Assembly (NCBI RefSeq): GCF_015207285.1
Contig: NZ_JADEXD010000065.1
Span: forward strand, 1-33,116
DNA from: Tychonema sp. LEGE 07203
Lineage (GTDB): Bacteria; Cyanobacteriota; Cyanobacteriia; Cyanobacteriales; Microcoleaceae
Length of the DNA stretch: 33,116 nucleotides
Reading direction: 5' to 3'
A program made the position numbers and the translations under genes. Shown piece after piece: positions 25,715 through 32,778 of the stretch. The stretch's first letter is position 1, and each line of letters starts with the position of its first letter. Under the pieces are notes generated by a model, which saw only the letters and a program-made list of their open reading frames with translations, was not told the DNA's origin and ran no database searches.

Positions 25715-26127
25715 CAATTTACTCCATCGGGATTCGATCCGTTTGCACCCAAAGCTTTTTTAATCTCCCTCGCGAGATTTGAAGCACCTCTTTCGCCTGA
25801 GTTAATAGCTGAAGTGAATGAGGTTGACGATGCTTTGGTGAGTGGTGAGTTAGAAAAAGCATCTGAACTTATTAATCTAGCTCAAAAAATGCTGCTTTTT
25901 ATGAAGATTTAAAGAAGGCTTACAAGGAGTTGCAGGAACTTGATGAGTCGGAGGAAAAGAATAAGTATCTAGCTGAGTTGGATGCAAATATTCCGCCGCG
26001 GCAGACTGATGATTATAATATTTTTTTGGCTCCTCCTTTGACTAATTCTAATCCGCAGAGTATGGCGAGGAGGTTATTGGGAAAAGCTAGTGATTTGGTG
26101 GAACGGGTTTATCGGTTGAGGTTTTGA
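25715..26127 (+). pseudogene. C-terminal fragment of an unknown gene, frameshifted
   Basis: Open from at least 25715 (FTPSGFDPFAPKAFLISLA ... EKASELINLAQK), then a frameshift at a run of six A (25884-25889). One more A would continue it as AAFYEDLKKAYKELQEL, DESEEKNKYLAELDANIPP, then a TAG-free end LGKASDLVERVYRLRF at 26127. The protein is helical and charged, with no known motif. It overlaps the last CHAT fragment in another frame, so a deletion probably joined the two. It may be a partner gene of the CHAT locus. Confidence 0.6.
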
Positions 26128-26152
26128 TTTGTCGAGTTACGCATTGAGACTC

Positions 26153-26299
26153 AAGAAACCGGGTTTTTTCCAAAATTTGAGGTGACAAGCCAGGATTGTC
26201 ATAAAAATCCGGTTTCTGCCTCCGCGCCAAATCTAAGAAACCGGGTTTTTGCCGAAATTTAAGGTGAAAATTCGGGATTGTCATAAAAACCCGGTTTCT
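26153..26299. repeat. Two inverted pairs of GAAACCGGGTTT repeats
   Basis: Copies at 26153-26170, 26203-26220, 26235-26250 and 26285-26299 in alternating orientation. The 26153-26220 and 26235-26299 halves are themselves alike (GAAATTTAAGGTGA / AAAATTTGAGGTGA, GGATTGTCATAAAAA), so an ~82-bp unit is duplicated. Confidence 0.85.
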
Positions 26300-26344
26300 G
26301 CCTCGCGGATAGGCATCCAGAAGTAACCATCAGCAAAACATTTT

Positions 26345-27276
26345 ATGCTCAAATTAGTTGATCCTACCCTGAATTTATTTAGCTACACTCTCAAACAAGG
26401 GTTGGGTGTCGGTGAACCGGAAATTCGCAAAGTTTACCACAGATTTTTAGCGGGTTTAGCTAAACAACTTCACCAAAAACTGAATGTTTCTTTTACCCCG
26501 GAACAAAAATTTCTGGCGCTACAGGAGAAAACAGTAGCGGATTTACCTTTTACAGGAAATCTCAACAATCATGCAGTCAAGGATCGCTACTGCCACTGGA
26601 ATGTTACGGATAATTACTAACTTTTATTTGATGGTTATGTAGATGGTAAGTATGAATGTACGCAAGTTGTTAAACTGATTGAAAGTTGGCAATATTTAAT
26701 TCCTCAACCGCCCAAGTTGGAAAATATTGGTAAAACTTGGATGCTTTCGGGTTGGCTGGAATCTGGGACGGATTTGGAAGCGGCAGAACTTGCAAAACAG
26801 GTTGACAAGTGTTTGTTTGCAAAAGATGGTGTTTCTCAAGGTAGCGGTGAGTTTTTGGGCGGGAAAGTTGCTGAGTTTTGGGGCGATAAGCTTGAGGGAA
26901 ATTTGCCACTTTTGGTGATTTTGTATCCTGATGAAGCTGCTTTTCGGGAAGGCAGCAATTTTTACATAAGTTGGCTGGATTTGCTGTGTTACCGCCATAA
27001 AATTATTTGGGCTGAGGAGAAAAGTTTATTTTTAACAGAACGGTTGGTGAGTAATTACAACCAAATTGTGGGGATGAGAAATACTTCTCGTCAAATTTTA
27101 AAACGGAAATTGAAGCAAATCATACTATCAATACTGCGATAAATACGCTAGTGCCACTTTTAGATGCTGGTTCGGGATTGAGGGTGATTCTGGGATTTAG
27201 CATTCTATGTGGGGTAGCGGCTAGCCTGCTGACTGCGGTAATTGTAGGTGTGTGGCCTGGTATTTTCCGCCGTTAG
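26345..27276 (+). pseudogene. CHAT-locus partner with C-terminal membrane helix, broken by a stop and a frameshift
   Basis: One frame starts MLKLVDPTLNLFSYTLKQGL and continues through an in-frame TAA at 26618-26620 with no other change (LLFDGYVDGKYECTQVV, then IGKTWMLSGWLESGTDLE ... WAEEKSLFLTERLVSNYNQIV). At the A run 27100-27103 one base seems to be missing. With it, the reading continues as TEIEANHTINTAINTL and a membrane helix (VILGFSILCGVAASLLTAVI) to a TAG at 27274. That would give about 310 residues. The family name is not known to me; from memory, similar sequences accompany CHAT genes in filamentous cyanobacteria. The helix suggests membrane anchoring. Two separate lesions indicate real decay, unless sequencing errors are present. 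Confidence 0.65.
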
Positions 27277-27327
27277 TTTGGTTTGATAACTGGTAACAAT
27301 TAGAAAATTCTATTCCTCAAGCTTTTT

Positions 27328-27462
27328 GGGATTTTGGTGCATTAACTTTTGTCGCTGGGTGGCGAGAAACCGGGTTTCTATGGAGATTTAGGTTGAGTGG
27401 GAGAGATAAGGGAAGAAACCCGGTTTCTGGGATTTTGGTGCATTAACTTTTGTCGCTGGGTG
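27328..27462. repeat. 34-bp direct repeat flanking an inverted palindrome pair
   Basis: An identical 34-bp stretch, beginning GGGATTTTGGTGCATTAACT, lies at 27328-27361 and 27429-27462. Between them are AGAAACCGGGTTTCT (27365-27379) and AGAAACCCGGTTTCT (27414-27428). It sits between the pseudogene and the end of coaT. Confidence 0.85.
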
Positions 27463-27482
27463 TCTGGCAACGAGTAACCCAA

Positions 27483-29396
27483 TTAATGTCTCAGCAACCG
27501 CAAACCGCTCAATGTTACCAAAACTGTAGAGCCTTCGTGACCGACTACACCTACAGGCATTGTGATATTTCCTAAAAAATTAGCAGCCAACAATAGTATA
27601 ATGCAGCTTAGCGCAAAAACAATGTTTTGTTTGACTACATTTTGAGCGCGGCGGCCCAAACTAATTGCTTTACCTAGTTGTTCTAGTTTATCTGCCATTA
27701 ATACGATATCAGCAGTTTCTAAAGCGACATCGCTACCGGAAATTCCCATCGCAATTCCCACGGAAGCTTGGGCGAGGGCTGGTGCGTCGTTGATGCCGTC
27801 TCCTACCATTGCGACGGTTTGATACTGGGTTTGCAGCTTTTTAATTAGGTGCACTTTGTCTTCCGGCAAAAGTTCGGCGTACACTTCGTTAATGCCTAAT
27901 TGGTGGGCGATGTGTTGAGCGGTTTGCTCGTTGTCGCCGGTTAGCATAATGATATGTTCTATGCCTAATTTTTGCAAGCGTTTTACTGTGGCTGCTGCTT
28001 CGGGGCGGACTGTATCTGCGACTGCAATGATTCCTAAAAGCTGACTGTTTTTTGCCACCCAAACAACGGTTTTGCCTTCGGCTTGCAACTGCTGGCTGAT
28101 TTGAGTTAATTCGGAAGTTGCTTCGACAAATTCGGCTTTACCAATGGCAATGATTTGATTGTTAACTTTGCCGACAATGCCGCGGCCGATTTTTGCTTGT
28201 ACGTCGATCGCACTTGATAACGATAACTGTTGCTGCTGGGCGGCGCTGACAATTGCTTGGGCGATCGCGTGTTCGGAATGAGCTTCTAAGGCTGCAGCCA
28301 ATTGCAGAACTTCTGTTTCAGAATATCCGGCTGCTGGTACAATTTTGACAACTTGTGGTTTTCCCGTGGTGAGGGTTCCGGTTTTGTCAAAGGCGATCGC
28401 CCGAACTTTACCAATTATCTCTAGTTGCGCGCCGCTTTTAAACAAAATCCCTTGTTTTGCGCCGTTGGCCATACCCGAAAGCAGCGCCGGCATAATCGAG
28501 GCCATCAGCGCGCAGGGGGATGCGACTACTAGGAAAATCAGCGCCCGATAGATGGTATCTTCCCAATTCCAGTTTAAAACAAAAGGCGGCAAAATTGCCA
28601 GCAACAAGCCTAAACCGACAATTAATTTGGCATAACCGCGCTCGAATTTTTCCACAAATTGCTGAGAAGGAGGCGCTTCTGTTTGTGCTTGTTGTACCAG
28701 CCGAATCACTCGCTGAATCAAACTGCTTTCTGGAGTTTTGTGAACTTCGAGTTTCAGCGCGCCGAAACCGTTGATTGTACCTGCATAAACTTCATCGCCG
28801 GTGGTTTTTTCGACGGGCATCGATTCGCCGGTAATCGAGGCTTGGTCGATCGCGCTGTAGCCTTCAGTAATTATCGCATCTGTGGGGACGATTTCTCCGG
28901 GCTTGACTAAAATGCGATCGCCAATTGCCAATTTGTCGATCGCCACCAACCTTTCCCCATCGTAGATTATCACCCTAGCAGTATCCGCCGTCAAACTCAT
29001 CAAACTGCGGATGCTGCGTTCAGTCCGCTGCATAGCATAACCTTCCAGCGCGCCGCTAATTGCAAAGATTAAAATCAACACCGCACCGTCAACAATTAAA
29101 TGATATTCTTGCCGCCACAGCCCCAAACCTGCCGCGCCCAAAGCAGCAACAATCATCAACAAATCTACATCTAATTCGCGTTCTTGAAAAAGCGTAGTCA
29201 AGCCTTCGCGGGTGCTGGAATAGCCGCCGATTACGTAAGCAGCGGGCAAAATTAACACCGCTAAACCCAGCCAACCGAGTTGTAGGGCGATCGAACCCAA
29301 AATTACCAGAATTCCGCACAGGGCGGCAGTCACAGCATCTGGATGTTCTGCGGCGAGGCGCGACAGGCGCGAGGTGGAGAGGGAATTGGGAGTCAT
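27483..29396 (-). CDS. coaT: P1B-4-type heavy-metal (cobalt) exporting ATPase
   Basis: A metal-transporting P-type ATPase of 637 aa in the cytoplasmic membrane. It has no N-terminal metal-binding domain. The membrane-site motif is SPC (Ser293-Pro294-Cys295), and a second one, HEGST (His620), lies in the last helix; the pair marks subgroup P1B-4 (Co, and also Zn/Cd/Fe in some members). TGES, the phosphorylated Asp337 in FDKTGTLTTGKP, and VGDGINDAPAL are intact. It is the likely orthologue of Synechocystis CoaT, which exports cobalt. A MerR-type operator lies directly upstream (29429-29462) and the matching CoaR gene is 1.8 kb away. Cobalt is the inferred substrate. Confidence 0.95.
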   Translation of the reverse strand: MTPNSLSTSRLSRLAAEHPDAVTAALCGILVILGSIALQLGWLGLAVLILPAAYVIGGYSSTREGLTTLFQERELDVDLLMIVAALGAAGLGLWRQEYHLIVDGAVLILIFAISGALEGYAMQRTERSIRSLMSLTADTARVIIYDGERLVAIDKLAIGDRILVKPGEIVPTDAIITEGYSAIDQASITGESMPVEKTTGDEVYAGTINGFGALKLEVHKTPESSLIQRVIRLVQQAQTEAPPSQQFVEKFERGYAKLIVGLGLLLAILPPFVLNWNWEDTIYRALIFLVVASPCALMASIMPALLSGMANGAKQGILFKSGAQLEIIGKVRAIAFDKTGTLTTGKPQVVKIVPAAGYSETEVLQLAAALEAHSEHAIAQAIVSAAQQQQLSLSSAIDVQAKIGRGIVGKVNNQIIAIGKAEFVEATSELTQISQQLQAEGKTVVWVAKNSQLLGIIAVADTVRPEAAATVKRLQKLGIEHIIMLTGDNEQTAQHIAHQLGINEVYAELLPEDKVHLIKKLQTQYQTVAMVGDGINDAPALAQASVGIAMGISGSDVALETADIVLMADKLEQLGKAISLGRRAQNVVKQNIVFALSCIILLLAANFLGNITMPVGVVGHEGSTVLVTLSGLRLLRH

Positions 29397-29428
29397 GGGA
29401 AAATTTGACTTGGTAGAATGACTCCTGC

Positions 29429-29462
29429 ATCGTAAACCTTGACATTAGTGTCAATGTCAAGG
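29429..29462 (-). promoter_or_regulatory. coaT promoter with CoaR-type operator
   Basis: On the minus strand, CCTTGACATT - GACACT - AATGTCAAGG is a perfect 10-bp inverted repeat (29437-29462). TTGACA (29455-29460) is the -35 box and TACGAT (29429-29434) the -10, with a 20-bp spacer. MerR-family activators use such long 19-20 bp spacers with the dyad inside, and coaT of Synechocystis is reported to have this arrangement. The coaT ATG is at 29396, so the leader is short. Confidence 0.85.
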
Positions 29463-29617
29463 TTTTGGTCTAAATTCCCTGCGGGTAGGGAAACGACACT
29501 GCCGTTTCCTGTATTTCGGGCGATCGCAAACCGCGATAAACAGTCGGTAAATCTGGCAAGAAAACAGCATTGCCATGTCCTGGACAAACAAACATAGTCC
29601 TGGACACATCAAGCCAA

Positions 29618-29682
29618 AGAAACCCGGTTTTTTACCGAATCTGTCGGCTACAATCAAGTATTTTCCTAAAAACCCGGTTTCT
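29618..29682. repeat. Two GAAACCCGGTTT repeats
   Basis: Copies at 29618-29633 and 29668-29682, both reading AAACCCGGTTT on this strand. CCGCCCGTGCGT after the second copy also occurs in part at the right edge of the 6818 MITE (CCCGTGCGT), so this may be a MITE remnant. Confidence 0.75.
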
Positions 29683-29708
29683 GACCGCCCGTGCGTCCAA
29701 GACTATAT

Positions 29709-30797
29709 TTATCCCAATCGCGAAATCAATTCATCAGCCGATAACTGAGGCAATTGTTCCAACAACAATGTCAACTCTGCGACAGGTAAAGCCAACAAAT
29801 TAGCAACCAGTGTAGGTAAACTATCACCAACTTCATTTAACCGCAGTGCCAAGACATTTTCTGCTAACAATCTCACCGCTTCTTGCCTACCTGCTGCATC
29901 CACCGCGAGCATAGATATCGCCAGTAAAATCACCGTAAACTCGGCAGCAGGTATCCTGGAGACGGGAGAGAGAAACGCTATCATCAACGAGTCTAGTTCT
30001 CCAAATCTCACTCGCAGAAAGTTCTCTAAAATTAAGCGCTGTTGTTCTTGTCTTCCTTGTTCTAATCCTTGTTCTAATCCTTGTTCCTGTGCTGCTTGTA
30101 ACTGTTCTTGAAAGAGAGGTGCGATAGTCATAATTAACTCCCGGTCTTCTGTTTCTATGGGCTGTTCTAAATTTGCTACTAAGTTTGATTGCAGTCGATA
30201 CAGCAATTCTAACGCATTAGTTCGCAGGGGGTTGTCTGCAGCCAAGGCGATCAACTCGGCCACTGCTTTTTCCTGCACCTTTCCTCTGCCCAAAATCCTC
30301 AGCCACAAGGTTTCGGGAGTTTTTGGCAACTGATGGATTACCACAATTGCCGATCGCAAATATTCCCCCAAAAAATAGATTCCCGGCATCCAATTGGGTT
30401 CGTCTGGTTGTGCGCGAAACCCGTTTAACAGCGATTCTGACGCTGTGGGAGTGAGAATCCACAATTTCGGAAAATCATTTTCGTTAAGTCGAATATTGTC
30501 TCTTCTGGCTTCTCGCTCTAATTCGCTCTGAATATCAAACAATTTGCTGATACAGCCGACAACTTCCCTGATAGTTGCCGGGTTGCGGAACGGTTCAAAA
30601 ATTGCCGTCGCAGTTGCTAGTTGCCCCAGCAATCCTAAGTTTTCGATATGTTCTGGGACTGTGGCTTCATGAGTAAAGTAAACATCGATTTCTTGCACTT
30701 CGGAAGTGACATCGCGACCGATATTGACTGTTCCTAATGGAGACAGCATCTCTTCTAGGTATTCTTTGGCAAAGCGATCGTGAATTAATCGAGTCAT
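29709..30797 (-). CDS. Rpn/DUF4351-like PD-(D/E)XK family protein
   Basis: A 362-aa hydrophilic protein that starts MTRLIHDRFAKEYLEEMLSP and has a C-terminal region rich in Leu/Ala. This plan, with a nuclease-like N-terminus (VQEIDVYFTHEA) and a repetitive QEQGLEQGLEQGRQEQQ coil (about residues 238-254), is typical of the Rpn/DUF4351 group of cyanobacterial proteins, related to recombination-promoting (Rpn) nucleases and often multiplied in filamentous genomes. The catalytic residues are not clearly identified. It lies between coaT and coaR on the coaT strand and may have been inserted into an older coaR-coaT pair. Its own promoter is not evident. Confidence 0.8.
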   Translation of the reverse strand: MTRLIHDRFAKEYLEEMLSPLGTVNIGRDVTSEVQEIDVYFTHEATVPEHIENLGLLGQLATATAIFEPFRNPATIREVVGCISKLFDIQSELEREARRDNIRLNENDFPKLWILTPTASESLLNGFRAQPDEPNWMPGIYFLGEYLRSAIVVIHQLPKTPETLWLRILGRGKVQEKAVAELIALAADNPLRTNALELLYRLQSNLVANLEQPIETEDRELIMTIAPLFQEQLQAAQEQGLEQGLEQGRQEQQRLILENFLRVRFGELDSLMIAFLSPVSRIPAAEFTVILLAISMLAVDAAGRQEAVRLLAENVLALRLNEVGDSLPTLVANLLALPVAELTLLLEQLPQLSADELISRLG

Positions 30798-30853
30798 TCG
30801 ATTTTATGTTTGGGATTCACTGCATCAGTTAATTTTATCATGCTTCAGAGCAA

Positions 30854-30977
30854 TAGACTTCTTGCAAAAATAGTTAGGACGGGCTAGAAGCCCATCCCAC
30901 AATAAAAAATATTTTTGTGGGATGGGCTTCTAGCCCGTCCCAAAATTTGATTAATAAGGAATTTTGCAAGAAATCTA
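30854..30977. mobile_element. 120-bp MITE flanked by TA
   Basis: Ends GACTTCTTGCAAAA (from 30856) and TTTTGCAAGAAATC (to 30975), inverted with one mismatch, flanked by TA on both sides (30854-30855, 30976-30977). The inside is a long inverted repeat with arms GACGGGCTAGAAGCCCATCC and its complement. TA target duplication suggests an IS630/Tc1-mariner relative as its mobiliser. No transposase is present. Confidence 0.75.
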
Positions 30978-31063
30978 ATATCTTAGGTTTTGTGTTATTA
31001 GGAAGAAGGAAGTAATTGCCAAGATTTAGATTACTTTGTGGGTCAAAATAATAGTTCTAAGAA

Positions 31064-31077
31064 TTGACTTATGTCAA
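31064..31077 (+). promoter_or_regulatory. Possible CoaR site upstream of coaR
   Basis: TTGAC-TTAT-GTCAA is a perfect dyad sharing TTGAC half-sites with the coaT operator. It lies about 130 bp before the coaR start. It could allow autoregulation, but the spacing differs and no -10 box is clear. Confidence 0.35.
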
Positions 31078-31207
31078 CCATTAAATGTTCTCAAATAAGA
31101 ATATTTATTATAAAAAATGCACAGTCCTGCGCCGGACACGGCAATGCCGTTTACCTACAGATATCGGGTATAGTTTAGAAGATTTAGTCCTAGTTTGCAG
31201 AATTGGT

Positions 31208-32314
31208 ATGATGCAGCAAAAATACCTGACAATCAAACAACTTACTGAAGCGGTAAAAGGCACAATTACGCCTCGGATGGTGCGGCACTATCACGCTTTG
31301 GGGCTGCTATCTCCGGCCGTGCGATCGACTTCTAACTACAGACTTTACACCCGCAGCGACGTGCAAAGACTTCAAAGAATAGTCGCACTCAAGCAACAAG
31401 GCTTTCAACTGTCTCACATTCGCAAATTGCTAGAAACTGATGCGGATGCTTCTCCTGACGCGCTGGTGGCGGCTTTGCAACAGCAATATCTGTCGGTAAT
31501 TCAGCAGATTGTTCGCCTCCGAGAAACGGCTTGTGCCCTCGAAGGATTGCTGGGGCGGGATCTTTCGTGTCAAGCGGTGCAAGCGGGCGCACTGGCGCAA
31601 TTGAGGCTGTTGCAGGCGCAAACTGACGGGGAGTTGGGACAGTTGGAACAAGTTTTGGAGGGTTGGGATGCGGGGGCGCACACTCACCCGGAGGCGTTTG
31701 GGGAGTCGTTGCAGCATTTGTTGCCGGATTTGAGCGATCGCTCGGAAATTGAGGTAGACTTGCTTTCTAAACTGGTGTTGGCTTGCGGTGATTGTTCGCT
31801 GTTGCCGTTTGTGAAGTTGAGCGAAACGGCGATTAAATCGGCGCGGGAAGCTTTGAAAAATCAATGTCAAATTGTCGCTGACGTGCCGCCTGTGTGTGCG
31901 GCTTTGGATAACACAAGATTGGCGCATTTAGGAACAAGTATTGCAACTTTAATTGACGATCCGCACATCAATGCTGCGGCGGAAGCTGAACAGGAATTCT
32001 GGGCTGAGCGCGAGTGGTTTGAAAAGTTGTTGAAATTGGAAAAAACCTGTATATTGGTGATAGGATATGCGCCGTCTGTGCTGATGGCGGTGTGCGAGGC
32101 GATCGAGAACGGGCAACTGCAACCGGCTTTGGTGATTGGAATGCCGATCGGGTTTAGTCATTCTCCGGTGGCGAAACGGCGGTTAGTGCGATCGGGCGTT
32201 CCTTATATTACGACGGTGGGAACTTTTGGCGGTGGCTTATTGGCGGCGGTGGCTTTAAATGCTTTGGTTGAGTCTTTGATTGAAAAGCCGAATTGTCACT
32301 GTCATCTGAAGTAA
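31208..32314 (+). CDS. coaR: Cobalt-responsive MerR-family regulator fused to a precorrin-8X isomerase-like domain (CoaR)
   Basis: 368 aa, starting MMQQKYLTIKQLTEAVKG. A MerR DNA-binding domain (about residues 5-75, with RMVRHYHALGLLSPAVRS) is followed by a helical linker and a C-terminal CbiC/CobH-like domain (from about 210), seen in SARE-type helix, ADVPPVCAALDN and VIGMPIGFSHSPVAKRRLV. The end is PNCHCHLK, that is Cys363-His364-Cys365, the same positions as the cobalt-sensing motif reported for Synechocystis CoaR. The start at 31208 was chosen because it gives that length; the frame opens at 31085 but adds 41 residues unlike MerR proteins. In Synechocystis, CoaR activates coaT on cobalt. 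The catalytic role of the isomerase domain is probably lost. It is transcribed away from coaT. Confidence 0.95.
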   Translation: MMQQKYLTIKQLTEAVKGTITPRMVRHYHALGLLSPAVRSTSNYRLYTRSDVQRLQRIVALKQQGFQLSHIRKLLETDADASPDALVAALQQQYLSVIQQIVRLRETACALEGLLGRDLSCQAVQAGALAQLRLLQAQTDGELGQLEQVLEGWDAGAHTHPEAFGESLQHLLPDLSDRSEIEVDLLSKLVLACGDCSLLPFVKLSETAIKSAREALKNQCQIVADVPPVCAALDNTRLAHLGTSIATLIDDPHINAAAEAEQEFWAEREWFEKLLKLEKTCILVIGYAPSVLMAVCEAIENGQLQPALVIGMPIGFSHSPVAKRRLVRSGVPYITTVGTFGGGLLAAVALNALVESLIEKPNCHCHLK

Positions 32315-32356
32315 AGATGGGATTTAGATTAGACATTCGCTGACGCATTTATGCCA

Positions 32357-32400
32357 AAAAAACCGGGTTTTTACCTAATTTCATAAAAAACCCGGTTTCT
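32357..32400. repeat. Inverted pair of AAACC(C/G)GGTTT repeats
   Basis: Copies at 32357-32372 and 32385-32400 in opposite orientation between the convergent ends of coaR and the 123-aa gene. The pair can form a hairpin for both transcripts. Confidence 0.85.
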
Positions 32401-32406
32401 GACTAC

Positions 32407-32778
32407 TTACCCAACCTCGGCGGGTTGCAAAATCTCATTAACCGGCCTCCCTCGTTTCAGTTCTACCCAGTTAGATTCAATGGGTTGATAAGCACAATAA
32501 CATACTGCGATTTCCTGGTTGGTTTCCTGAGACGAGAAATGGTTGATGCGAGTCACAATCCAGTCGCCATCTTTACCGTGAGTGATGCCATTATCGGGGT
32601 CTTGCAGATTGGCGTATTCCCGCACGCGATCGCCAATTTGGGGCAATTTGCCGGAAAAGTCCCATTCTTCTGTCAGCATTTCGGTCAAGCCGCCGGACGG
32701 CATTAACTTGCGTTCTCTCCAGCCTTCAGCGCTCATTGATTCTACTTTGTAAACGATCCAAGTTTCCTGGTTAGCCAT
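32407..32778 (-). CDS. Hypothetical protein of 123 aa
   Basis: Starts MANQETWIVYKVESMSAEGW. A GAGGT ribosome site about 5 bases before the ATG supports this start. It is a small soluble protein, beta-rich by appearance, with conserved-looking GDRVREY and KDGDWIVTRINHF. No signal peptide, membrane helix or known motif. It resembles small hypotheticals found in cyanobacteria, but I cannot assign a function. It is convergent with coaR. Confidence 0.75.
   Translation of the reverse strand: MANQETWIVYKVESMSAEGWRERKLMPSGGLTEMLTEEWDFSGKLPQIGDRVREYANLQDPDNGITHGKDGDWIVTRINHFSSQETNQEIAVCYCAYQPIESNWVELKRGRPVNEILQPAEVG

Larger units (their letters stand above)
24023..25730 (+). pseudogene. CHAT-domain (caspase-like) protease gene, broken
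   Basis: The remnant of one gene. The N-terminal part (24023-24446) encodes MLGQIWQRILNLWRLLQRHF, then a conserved-looking LLEGVGEGWSRGTIQGFLIG ... GRRMSRLGE-type helical domain. After the repeat insertion (24447-24537) the next part (24538-25095; ...EAIQNWDEGLQKY..., then HQAKGEAHYQHAKQ) reads on in another frame. A frameshift near 25075-25092 leads to IIYWHLNPVSLTAFII and, after a TAA at 25224-25226, to ESHPWRESMTAQLPQLADIL and the CHAT motif PHRDLHLLPLDSLF. A second repeat (25455-25527) cuts this, and a last piece (QIEAAAISQISQNI) is recognisable before sequence is lost. The catalytic Cys region is missing. CHAT proteins are caspase-fold proteases in signalling and defence. Confidence 0.75.
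29397..29708. other. coaT upstream region
   Basis: 312 bp holding the coaT operator and, nearer the DUF gene, two GAAACCCGGTTTC repeats. No gene is supported here. Confidence 0.6.
30798..31207. other. 410-bp intergenic region upstream of coaR, with a MITE
   Basis: Contains the MITE at 30854-30977 and a short inverted repeat before coaR at 31064-31077. An in-frame extension of coaR to 31085 lies here and is considered non-coding. Confidence 0.65.

Noticed and set aside
26618..26620. Programmed stop-codon readthrough in the CHAT partner gene
   Set aside because: The same gene also carries a frameshift and lies in a clearly decaying locus, so mutation is the simpler explanation.
31085..31207. 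41-residue N-terminal extension of CoaR
   Set aside because: Unlike MerR proteins; starting at 31208 gives a 368-aa protein with the C-terminal Cys-His-Cys at 363-365 as in the studied CoaR.
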